A stretch of 23,443 nt of DNA, taken from positions 1 through 23,443 of the forward strand of contig JASJQH010000165.1 in the NCBI GenBank assembly GCA_040143965.1, in the 5' to 3' direction. Below are positions 1 through 7,765 of the stretch, piece after piece. Position 1 is the first letter of the stretch. Each line of letters starts with the position of its first letter. The stretch comes from Basidiobolus ranarum (lineage: Eukaryota; Basidiobolomycota; Basidiobolomycetes; Basidiobolales). Made by a program: the position numbers and the translations under genes. Under the pieces are notes generated by a model that did no database searches, was not told where the DNA came from, and was given only the letters and a program-made list of their open reading frames with translations.

Positions 1-1
1 T

Positions 2-373
2 CCATCATGGACTTTCACCATCGCCATTCTTGGTACTCAAGTGTTCGCTATGTTGATCTCAGTCTTTGGTGTACCAGGTCTTACTCATGCTATCGGTTGG
101 GGTTGGGGCTTCGGTATTATCGCAATCTCACTTGGATACTTCATTGTTCTCGATTTTGTCAAAGTATTCATGTTCCGTTACTGGTCATTCGAAGTTACCG
201 CTTTATTGTGGCCATCACCTGCCCGTCGTAGAGGGCTTGCTGAACGTAAGGCACGTAAGGAAGTTCTTGCTCGTGTTGCCATCAACAACGAGAAGGTTCG
301 TACTGCCGTTCGCGCTATTGGTGCTATCAGCCTTCTTAAAAACGCAGTTTCTGAGAAACAAGCCAGAGTATAA
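2..373 (+). CDS. Plasma-membrane type P-type H+-ATPase, C-terminal part (gene starts upstream)
   Basis: The reading frame is open from the first base and stops at TAA 371-373, giving the last 123 residues of a larger protein. They start with PSW, as in the last extracellular turn of fungal Pma1-like pumps. Two hydrophobic segments follow: roughly residues 4-28 and 34-60, the second rich in WGWGFG. They fit the last two helices (M9 and M10) of a P3A ATPase. A basic cytoplasmic tail of about 55 residues comes next (ARRRGLAERKARKE and beyond). The family couples ATP hydrolysis to proton export across the plasma membrane. The tail lacks the Ser/Thr-rich ending of yeast Pma1, so regulation may differ. 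Codons favour C-ending and CGT/GGT forms, suggesting strong expression. Another P-type subfamily is possible because the catalytic domains lie outside the window. Confidence 0.75.
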   Translation, partial: PSWTFTIAILGTQVFAMLISVFGVPGLTHAIGWGWGFGIIAISLGYFIVLDFVKVFMFRYWSFEVTALLWPSPARRRGLAERKARKEVLARVAINNEKVRTAVRAIGAISLLKNAVSEKQARV

Positions 374-621
374 GTATCGGCACTTGATATTTTCATTGAC
401 TTCTAATGCATGCCCTATCCCTTTCTCCATCTCATTTCCATAGCTTGATACATAGTAATCATCTCGGTTTATTTTCCGATGGCTTTTTCACTTGAAGCAC
501 AACTTCATATTCGTTTTCTTAATTTTTATCTCAGTTATTAGATAACTAGTTGCTACCTTTAACCAGTGTGATCGTTGTGTTTCACTTAGTTACTGGCTAT
601 CATCGGAATTAATACTTAATT

Positions 622-627
622 AATAAA
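622..627 (+). terminator. Possible poly(A) signal of the H+-ATPase gene
   Basis: AATAAA lies about 250 bp after the ATPase stop, in AT-rich sequence. A second copy is at 785-790. The distance is long for a fungal 3' UTR, so either copy may be chance. Confidence 0.25.
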
Positions 628-944
628 TGGTCGAATTCTTTCGAACAGTATCTCTTTGCACCATTCAATTCACACGCAACGGGGTAATGTAACTTCAACA
701 ACAGTTAATTTGTTCACTTGCTACTTGCTGACCCAGCAGATAATATAGATAATATCTGCTTCAATACTAGGCACCTCTGGTGTAAATAAACAGATACTTT
801 CATTTCTGATAATATTGTAAAATCGTCTAATCATACTTTAGAGCTGCCATGTCAGCCTTCTTATAGTTTTTAAATATCTCAGCTGTATCGCTTCAATTGT
901 TTTCATTCTCAAAGCGTCAATAGTCATTTCAAGCGGTAAGAATC

Positions 945-950
945 TTTATT
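945..950 (-). terminator. Possible poly(A) signal of the M20 peptidase gene
   Basis: Read on the minus strand this is AATAAA, about 88 bp beyond the peptidase stop codon. That is a usual distance for a fungal 3' end. Confidence 0.35.
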
Positions 951-1037
951 TGACATGAATGATTGTCTAAGCCACTTGGAGAGCATTCCCGTTACCAGCT
1001 TCTACATGGGATGTATGGTTTGCACGATGCTATGGAA

Positions 1038-2569
1038 TCACAATTGCTCAATAATCTTGGATTTAAACGGAGCTTTTGAGCTCAATTGTAACTCTTGGTG
1101 GATTTTGTCAATCAATTTTATGTAAAGATCAACCGAATTGACCAAGTCGGACTTTGTGATGTACTCCTCTGGTTTATGAGCAACTAAAATAGAACCTGTT
1201 TTTATGACTGGTGTTATTACATGCTTGAGTGAACAAAGAGTTACGTGAACAATGGTACCTGGTCCAAGAAGATAGTTCTTTCCTTGCCCTTTCCAACGTG
1301 CAAAATCTGTTCAAATATCGATTAGTTAACGTTGCATATACCGTTTACTATTTTCTATGTACAGACCTGTGTTGAATTTGGCTACACCGGTTTCAAATCC
1401 ATCAATGATGTCAAGCTTCACTGGTTCATACTTGTTATGAAGGGTTAAGGCAACTCCTTGTGGACTTCCGATTCTCTTTGTAATCGTGTCCCAAACGAAA
1501 GTAGTGTTCGTTGCAACTCGGATAGTTCCGCTAGCAGTAGCAATTTCTGGAACCACATTTGCGGCCACTCCACCATTAATCAATCCCACATTTATTGTGT
1601 CAGCTCCAAGAGTACTATCTACTGCAGGAAATATCTATGCAATATATTAATACACGCACAAATAATCAATTTTTCTTCGAGAAATCCCATTTACAATACT
1701 GTTTAGTGATATAACCGCGGAAAGAAGTTGGGAAATGGCGGACCTTCCTAATTCAGGATATCCGGAATGAGCAGCCACCCCTTTACTCTCGATAGAGAAT
1801 GACATTACACCTTTATGTCCCAGAATCAACTTGTTTTCGGTTGGTTCACCTATAATTAAAGCAGCAGGTGCGAGCTCCAGCTTTTAATTTCAAAGATACA
1901 GGAAGTTAAAATAGTATTCAGGCAACAGGAAGATTTAATTACTAACCTCAGGTATTTTTATCATCCCTTGACCACCCTTTTCCTCTCCAACCACATACAG
2001 AAGACTGTAATTGCAAGAGACTTTAGTACCAAATAAATTCTTTGAAAAATTCATATTTATGTTTCAAATATTTACCCAACATCTAGATCCGGATTTTCTA
2101 TTAAAAGTTCTTCAACAGCGATAATTTGAGCCGCAACAGAGCTTTTAGCATCACAAGCGCCGCGGCCAAATATTTTATCTCCCTCAAGTTTATAAGGGAT
2201 AAAAGGTGGTACTTCATATAATAGGTGATTTAGACTAGGTATTCCAAGTATAAATATAATAGAAGTCTAACCTGTATCAACATGACTAGAAACAACGATG
2301 GCTGGATTTCTGTTGCCTAAATGAGCAAAAATATTCTCTCTTACTTGACCATCGTTTGCGGTCGAAACAAACTGCTTCTCGACCGTCCACCCACGGTTTT
2401 CCAAATAGTCGCTTAAAAATCTAGTTACTTGGGCCTCGTTACCAGTAACTGAATCGATGGTAATAAGCTGCTCGTGTAAACTGAACAACTCATTATAATT
2501 TGTTTGTCCATTGGTATAGGATAGTATAGAAAGGGTGCAGAGAAGTGTCTTGAAAAAATTATTAACCAT
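1038..2569 (-). CDS. Secreted M20 family zinc metallopeptidase (carboxypeptidase / deacetylase type), 7 exons
   Basis: I joined exons 2569-2272, 2211-2076, 2004-1947, 1880-1695, 1634-1367, 1306-1259 and 1195-1038. They total 1152 nt and give 383 residues in one frame; the six introns are 60, 71, 66, 60, 60 and 63 nt. The start is ATG at 2569, giving a signal-peptide-like N-terminus (NNFFKTLLCTLSILSYTNG). The M20 zinc-site motifs are all visible: SSHVDTVPP (H96, D98), GRGACDAK (D120), VGEEKGG (E152, E153), GEPTE (E176) and SILVAH (H338). H202 in AAHSG sits in the dimerisation lid domain. M20A enzymes hydrolyse C-terminal peptide bonds or N-acyl amino acids with two zinc ions. This one resembles the secreted fungal 'probable carboxypeptidase' group and has a typical length for it. 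Substrate is unknown. Intron 1 ends in GAAG and intron 3 in AAAAG, both non-YAG 3' splice sites. The next gene upstream on the same strand encodes another secreted protein. Confidence 0.85.
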
Positions 2570-2946
2570 GGTGTCCTATTTGCATGAAAGAAGGACTTGA
2601 AATTCACCTCCAGTGCACTGAGTTTAAACGAGGATGCATCACTAAATTCCAAGTCATTATGACGTTGAATATATTAGTACCTGAACAACAATTACCCGAA
2701 TTGCTCATTTGTTGCATTTGCTTAGTGGTCAACATCAGAAATCAATTCTATTTATGGCGAACACAATATAAATGCTAGAAACAATAAACTAAATCTTGTT
2801 TAATATAAAAGTGGCCTTCGGTATACATAAATGAGGTATTGTAAAGGAATTGTAGCTATAATGAGTTCTTAATCGTTTTTGAACCTCTAGAGAATTCAGA
2901 ACCATATGAAGTTGTAATAAACGATAGTCTAAATAATTCTATTGAT
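2570..2946. other. Intergenic region upstream of the M20 gene
   Basis: This region serves as promoter for the M20 peptidase gene and as 3' flank of the first glycine-rich gene, both on the minus strand. A 64-codon frame at 2584-2778 (+) has no recognisable content. I see no clear TATA box in the expected place and nothing else of note. Confidence 0.5.
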
Positions 2947-3942
2947 TTACCCTAAAATATTGTTCATTCCCAACACACCATTGACTGTTTCCTTAATACC
3001 ACCGACTGTCTCTTTAAGCTGTTTGCCTAAACAAATCACTCCATGACCGGAAGTTCCTCCAATATTACCATTGACATCTATATCGTTACATGCATCGGCA
3101 TTTGGTTGAGGTTGTACTAAGGCCTGTGTTGCAGTATCAGTCTGAGGTAAAGGATTAGGAGTTGAAGGCTGAGCATTGGTTGAGTCAGTTGCTCCACTAA
3201 GGTTAGGGTTGGAATTGTCAGTAGCTGGTTGCTCCACAGTTTCTGCAGCTGGTTCTGTGGAGGTTGTACTTAATGAAGAATCACTCTCCTGGTCTTCATG
3301 ATGGCGATGAGAGCCCTTGTGGTTATCCCTACTGTCTTCATCATATTTTTCTCCATACTCATCATTATCGTCTCCACCGTATCCTTTATTCCTATGTGAC
3401 TTGTGCTTTCTGTAGTCATCATCATCATACCTCTCCCCATCTCCATGTCCATTGTGATGCCTTCTTCCACCACCGTCTCCGTTGTAATCTTTGGTACCGT
3501 AATATCCAGCTTCACCTTTACCGTCGTAGCCCTTATCATAGCCGCTTCCTTTGCCGCTACTACCATAATCAACGCTATCGTATGATTTTACATAATCACC
3601 ACCATGCCCACCACCATAACCGCCTTTCTCGCCATTTCCTTCACCATAGCCATGATTTTCACCATGTCCACCACCGTAACCGCCATTCCCACCTCCACCA
3701 CCATAAGCATTATTTCCACCATGTCCACCACCTCCTCCATTGTACTCACCGCCGTAACCCGTGGTATCATACTGCTTTACCTTACCATCATATCTCTCAT
3801 TACCGCCACTACCACCGCCTTTTCTGTAGTCACTTGCTTTCGAAAGCTGATCATCAACATTATAGCCTCTGGGGATATAGATACCAAAAACTGTGGAAAC
3901 GGTAGAAAGCAAGAATAGTGTTTCATAGGCAAAAAACTTCAT
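2947..3942 (-). CDS. Secreted glycine-rich repetitive protein with a two-cysteine C-terminal module (paralogue 1)
   Basis: Intronless gene of 331 residues; I recognise no family. The start ATG at 3942 gives a clear signal peptide (MKFFAYETLFLLSTVSTVFG), followed by IPRGYNVDDQL, which is shared with the neighbour gene. Residues about 40-165 are Gly/Tyr/Asn/His-rich with many GGYGGGHG-like units. About 165-225 are highly charged (Asp, Lys, Arg, His). About 225-280 are Ser/Thr/Pro/Gln-rich, a likely O-glycosylated spacer. Residues 280-331 form a module with the only two cysteines (C285 and C304) and two heptads (LKETVGG, IKETVNG), ending MNNILG. No GPI-anchor signal is apparent because the tail is only weakly hydrophobic. 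Composition suggests a cell-wall, slime or adhesive structural protein, but that is inference. A TATA-like box lies about 100 bp upstream. It is the downstream member of a tandem pair, about 805 bp from its paralogue. Confidence 0.8.
   Translation of the reverse strand: MKFFAYETLFLLSTVSTVFGIYIPRGYNVDDQLSKASDYRKGGGSGGNERYDGKVKQYDTTGYGGEYNGGGGGHGGNNAYGGGGGNGGYGGGHGENHGYGEGNGEKGGYGGGHGGDYVKSYDSVDYGSSGKGSGYDKGYDGKGEAGYYGTKDYNGDGGGRRHHNGHGDGERYDDDDYRKHKSHRNKGYGGDDNDEYGEKYDEDSRDNHKGSHRHHEDQESDSSLSTTSTEPAAETVEQPATDNSNPNLSGATDSTNAQPSTPNPLPQTDTATQALVQPQPNADACNDIDVNGNIGGTSGHGVICLGKQLKETVGGIKETVNGVLGMNNILG
2977..3018 (-). repeat. Two tandem heptads in paralogue 1
   Basis: Residues 309-322 read LKETVGG then IKETVNG, two copies of a [LIV]K-x-[TA]-V-[GN]-[GS] heptad. 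Paralogue 2 has three copies at the same place. Confidence 0.6.
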
Positions 3943-4747
3943 TATGGAAACCTAAAAAGGAGTATTCAAAGTGATTCAAGTTGCTGAGGTTGTAATGAAG
4001 TAAGGATACTAATTGATATGTACTTTTGGGATGTGATCAAGTTATATATCTTTCTCAAAAGTTTTGGAGGTATGGATCATCATCACATATTATGGGTGTG
4101 ATTATTCTCCAAGTCTGCATTCATATGCGTTAAATAATCAGCAAGTAGCCAAATTGCATGCTTACCATTTTCTCATGATAAGCACATAATAGAACGAGGT
4201 ACCTCTGAGCTGGCGATCAATCCCATGTGCATTTCGATTGTTGGTATGTGAAGATACGATAGGCGAAGGATTTCTCACTAGTTTATGGTATTTGACATGA
4301 TTAGATCAACGCAACAATAGACAAATATTTCTAATAATTGAAATCTGACCTTTGGCATGCGTCAAGGTACACTTTGATATTTCTTCGATTAATACTTCTC
4401 TGCGCACACTTTGTCAGAATTATGCAAACATATTTCCAACCTCTAATGAAGAATATATAATATTTATGCTTTACAGATCCTTCTCATATCGGAAAAAACT
4501 ATTTTTGTAGTTGACATTATCCACGTTTCTGTTGGGTGATTAGCAATTATCATTGCATTATTCAACTATTAAAAGTAAACTAACACTGTACATATTTGGT
4601 ATAAAAGCACTTGCAATATTTCAAATCTGTTAGCAAAGTTTAATTTATTGAAATCTAATATATATTCTAATTTAGTTGCATAGGTGAGTTTCTGGGTATA
4701 AACGATAAAATTTGGGGAATCATTTCAATAAATGAATATGGTTTGAA
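3943..4747. other. Intergenic region between the two glycine-rich genes
   Basis: This region holds the promoter of paralogue 1 and the 3' flank of paralogue 2. A TATA-like box lies at 4042-4048 (-), and a GGGTGTGAT motif at 4094-4102 also occurs upstream of paralogue 2. A plus-strand TATAAAAG lies at 4600-4607 but leads to no open frame. TTTATT at 4644-4649 could be the minus-strand poly(A) signal of paralogue 2. No gene is visible. Confidence 0.5.
4042..4048 (-). promoter_or_regulatory. TATA-like box of glycine-rich paralogue 1
   Basis: Read on the minus strand this is TATATAA, about 100 bp before the start codon at 3942. That is a plausible core promoter position leaving a 5' UTR of some 60-70 nt. 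Confidence 0.4.
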
Positions 4748-5941
4748 TTATCCTAAAATATTATTCATTCCCAACACACCATTGACAGTTCCCTTAACAC
4801 TACCGACGGTTTCTTTAATACCACCCACTGCCCCTTTAAGCTGCTTGCCTAAACAAATCACTCCATGACCGGAAGTTCCTCCGATGTTACCATTGACATC
4901 TATATCGTTACATGCATCGGCATTTGGCTCGGCATTGAGTTGAGGCAAAGCCTCGGTTGCTGTATCAGTCTCAGGTAAAGGGTTAGGAGCTGAAGGTTGG
5001 ATATTGATCGAATCGGCCACTCCACTAAGGTTAGAGTTAGTATTATCAACGACCGGCTGCTCAGGAACCTCTGCAGCTGGTTCCGTGGAGATCGTGCTCG
5101 AAGAAGGCTCACTCTCCGAGTTCGTGTGGTGGCGATGCGAGTCTCTATAATCATCCTTGTCTCCATCATCTGAGTAATTCTCTTCATAGTCATCACCACG
5201 GTACTTTCCTTTATATTCGTCATCACCGTCACCACTGTATCCTTTATTCTTGTGTTTCCTATGGCTTTTAGAGTAATCACCATTACCGGAATAATCATCA
5301 CCATCATATTTTCCCTTGTATTCGTCGTCGCCATCACCATCACCATTATATCCCTTATTTTTGTGTTTCTTGTGATTTTCAGAGTAATCACCATCGCCAT
5401 TCCCGTCATAGTACTTGCTTTCCTTTCTTCGGCCATCATAATCAGCTTCACCTTTACCATCATAACCTTTATGATAGTCGCCCCCTTTACCGTTACCATA
5501 TGATTTTACATGACCACCGCCGTAACCATCCTTCTCTCCTTTACCAGTATTATAAGCATTTACGCCACCATAATTGTTGCCGTGGCCACCACTATAGTCC
5601 CCATTATTGCCACCATCGCCCCTGTAGCCGCCATGATTACCGCCGTTGCCATCATATCCATTGTTGTTTCCGCCATTGCCGCCATAGAAACCATTGTTAT
5701 TACCGTTACCGCCATAGCCATTGTGGCCACCGCCGTTATTATTATATTTAGCTTCACCTGCTCCGTAGCCGTTTCCTTCATAATTGCCATGATTACCACC
5801 ATCACCGTTATTACCTCCTGCTGAATAATCGACGCCCTTCTGAAGTTGGTCAGCAACATCGTAAGCTCTAGGAATAAATGAACCAAGGACGGAGGAGACA
5901 GCAGACAAAATAAAAAGAGATTGAGATGTCGAGAACTTCAT
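4748..5941 (-). CDS. Secreted glycine-rich repetitive protein with a two-cysteine C-terminal module (paralogue 2)
   Basis: Intronless gene of 397 residues and clear paralogue of the protein at 2947-3942; no family recognised. The signal peptide is MKFSTSQSLFILSAVSSVLG, followed by FIPRAYDVADQL, matching IPRGYNVDDQL of the paralogue. Residues 41-170 are Gly/Asn/Tyr/His-rich with irregular GGNGGNN and GGY units. Residues 180-253 hold two direct repeats (180-218 and 219-253) built around HKNKGY and DEYKGKY. Residues 254-275 are acidic and His-rich, and 276-338 are Ser/Thr/Pro-rich. The C-terminal module (339-397) has the only cysteines (C344, C363) and three heptads. The Tyr-, Gly- and Asn-rich middle would suit a flexible, hydrated extracellular matrix or adhesive. 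This is inferred from composition only. A good TATA box lies 169 bp upstream. It is 66 residues longer than paralogue 1, mainly through the charged repeat and the Gly/Asn region. Confidence 0.8.
   Translation of the reverse strand: MKFSTSQSLFILSAVSSVLGSFIPRAYDVADQLQKGVDYSAGGNNGDGGNHGNYEGNGYGAGEAKYNNNGGGHNGYGGNGNNNGFYGGNGGNNNGYDGNGGNHGGYRGDGGNNGDYSGGHGNNYGGVNAYNTGKGEKDGYGGGHVKSYGNGKGGDYHKGYDGKGEADYDGRRKESKYYDGNGDGDYSENHKKHKNKGYNGDGDGDDEYKGKYDGDDYSGNGDYSKSHRKHKNKGYSGDGDDEYKGKYRGDDYEENYSDDGDKDDYRDSHRHHTNSESEPSSSTISTEPAAEVPEQPVVDNTNSNLSGVADSINIQPSAPNPLPETDTATEALPQLNAEPNADACNDIDVNGNIGGTSGHGVICLGKQLKGAVGGIKETVGSVKGTVNGVLGMNNILG
4778..4840 (-). repeat. Three tandem heptads in paralogue 2
   Basis: Residues 368-388 read LKGAVGG, IKETVGS, VKGTVNG. 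This is one heptad (21 nt) more than in paralogue 1. Confidence 0.6.
5183..5404 (-). repeat. Direct repeat of a 35-39 residue charged unit inside paralogue 2
   Basis: Units at residues 180-218 and 219-253 align along their length: GDYSENHKKHKNKGY with GDYSKSHRKHKNKGY, then DDEYKGKYDGDD with DDEYKGKYRGDD. Paralogue 1 has a single diverged copy (HKSHRNKGY ... DEYGEKY). Confidence 0.7.
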
Positions 5942-7327
5942 TGTTTATGTTAAATCCTCGATTTCTGATTGGTGCAGATTTGATATAGAAGGTATATGTT
6001 TTGAAACTTTCTAGACAAGTTTGATTGGTATCAGTTAAATTAAAAGATCTAAAAAAAAGTCGGTTGCTTTTGTATTGGAAGATGTTGTGGAAAGAACTTG
6101 GACTCCCCGTATTTATAGATGCTTCTTTAACACTACGGAAATGATCTAAACGTGGAGATATCTGCAACTTACATCAGTAAGTAAATAGTTAAGGATACTC
6201 CTGCACAATCATGTTTACAATATGTTGTTCATCTCATGCCCTTTGCATAGTTGCCAATCGATTGCACATTGTGACTTATCATGATTGTGTTCCTCAGATA
6301 ATAGTAAGTACTGAAATTTAGATTGTACATGAGCCGTTTACTGCTAATACATACACAAGCCTACAAGTGTTCCTGACTTTTTCAGATCGATGTTGTGGGT
6401 GTGATCACTACAGTCACTAAGTCACTCATTTTAACCACTCATTTCACCAAATGGGGATTTAGCAGTGACATGATCTAGGAACAGCATTATAACATGGGGT
6501 TGAAACAATATTAAAGCGATTTGTATATTAGTATAAAAAACAATGCAGTGGGATTGAAACATTTATAAGAGTGGATAATTCGCTATTAATCAATCTACAT
6601 CATAACATACTGGTATATTTAATGATATAGAATATTCTTTCACGATCAAAAAGTTAGATTACCAGGGCTATACCCTAGATGACTTGTTGATTCGAGAAAA
6701 TATGGAAAAAAATCGAGTATATAAATTGCAACTATTTTCTTAGTAACGATCACACACAAACCCAATTTCTTTCGGACTCATTTTCCATCAGCTGGTGGTC
6801 GTAGTGTGGTCTCTGGTTTTGGTTGGGAATAGTTTTGGTTTCGACCGCATGTCTCTTAACTAGAATTGTCTTCGGTTATCATTTTCCTTAGACATACTAG
6901 TAAAGAGTTAAATCACACTCAACGCTACTATACATAAATTACTTTATTCAACATCATACAGGTATTAATCCTGTTTAAACATTTGAAACATGAGTACGAC
7001 AAGTTTGCACTTGTATGGTTATATTTGAGAATATAGTATTCGCATCAACCAACTATCTTCTGGCAAATCAAATGTAAGGTGACTAGCTGAAGAGAACGAT
7101 GATAAAAAGAGTGAAATGCAAAATCAAATAAAGCCAATAAAAGAGAATTTTCTTAATAGAACATAATCATCAGCTGCTTTCTTACATGAAGGTAAGAACT
7201 TTCGCATTACGAGGCAGATAAAATTCAATGTCGATGCATAATCAAATCTACTTTGAACCATTATAAATATATTTCCCATTTCGACCTTTTTAACTTCAAT
7301 AAATAGTAATAGAACCAATTGTAACTG
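5942..7327. other. Divergent intergenic region between glycine-rich paralogue 2 and the HMG-like gene
   Basis: This is a 1.4 kb AT-rich region between two divergently transcribed genes. It carries a strong minus-strand TATA box at 6110-6117 and a GGGTGTGAT motif at 6397-6405 shared with the paralogue 1 promoter. It also has a plus-strand TATAAAAA-like stretch near 6531 that is too far from the HMG-like start to assign. Open frames here (such as 5868-6167 and 7124-7318 on -) look like chance. Confidence 0.5.
6110..6117 (-). promoter_or_regulatory. TATA box of glycine-rich paralogue 2
   Basis: Read on the minus strand this is TATAAATA, 169 bp before the start codon at 5941. It predicts a 5' UTR of about 135-140 nt. 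Confidence 0.45.
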
Positions 7328-7765
7328 ATGGCAATGAAATACAAGAAAGATAGACGCTCAGTTCCTTTTCAGATCTCCAATTTACCCACCCATCAGCTCA
7401 CACCTACGGAGGCTGGCTCGTACTACCTGGTTCCCCAAGGCTATCGAGTACTTCTGGTTCAAAAAGAGACCTTAACTCAGCCAAGGAGTCGCACAAACAA
7501 ACCTGTCAAGGCTTATCTTCCAGCATCAAAGAAAGTTATACCTATGCCGGCCATAGCAACGAACCAGAAGAAACATACTCTTGATATCGATAGCAGCGAA
7601 TTTGGACAAAATACCTCGTTATGGCAAAACGCCTATTCGAATTATATCTCCCTCAAAATGGAGGAACTATCCAAGTGTAATATACATGGAGAGTCTGCTT
7701 CCCGCCTAATAACTGTGTTATGGCAAAAGATGACAGCCGAAGAACGTCTACGTTTTCAATATTAG
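7328..7765 (+). CDS. Small protein with HMG-box-like C-terminal region
   Basis: Single open frame of 145 residues from ATG 7328 to TAG 7763-7765. Residues 1-90 are basic and low in recognisable features. Residues 99-145 resemble the first two helices and start of the third helix of an HMG box. WQNAYSNYISLKMEE matches the family's NAFMLW... helix 1. LITVLWQKMTAEERLRF matches the family's LG..W..L...EK..F segment. The conserved Trp is 32 residues after the Asn of NAY, close to the spacing in sequence-specific HMG proteins. The frame ends at FQY, so the last part of helix 3 is missing compared with the usual box. No intron that would extend it is evident, and an AATAAA follows directly. If real it would be a DNA-binding regulator, and fungal mating-type factors are one HMG class. 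The flanking genes are not those of known mating loci. Confidence 0.5.
   Translation: MAMKYKKDRRSVPFQISNLPTHQLTPTEAGSYYLVPQGYRVLLVQKETLTQPRSRTNKPVKAYLPASKKVIPMPAIATNQKKHTLDIDSSEFGQNTSLWQNAYSNYISLKMEELSKCNIHGESASRLITVLWQKMTAEERLRFQY

Larger units (their letters stand above)
374..1037. other. Convergent 3' intergenic region
   Basis: This region lies between the 3' ends of the H+-ATPase gene (+) and the M20 peptidase gene (-). It is AT-rich and holds no convincing open frame. It carries poly(A)-signal-like hexamers for both directions (AATAAA at 622-627 and 785-790 on +, TTTATT at 945-950 for -). I see nothing else in it. Confidence 0.6.

Noticed and set aside
1196-1258. In-frame 21-residue insertion in the M20 peptidase between GPG and SILVAH
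   Set aside because: It has GT..ACAG ends, is 63 nt, and its removal restores the conserved GPGSILVAH motif, so it is an intron and not a domain insertion.
3264-3905. Long plus-strand frame coding for a His-rich polypeptide opposite glycine-rich paralogue 1
   Set aside because: It is the antisense reading of biased GGN/TAY/CAY codons; it has no start context, no family likeness, and similar frames occur opposite paralogue 2 (5500-5824) for the same reason.
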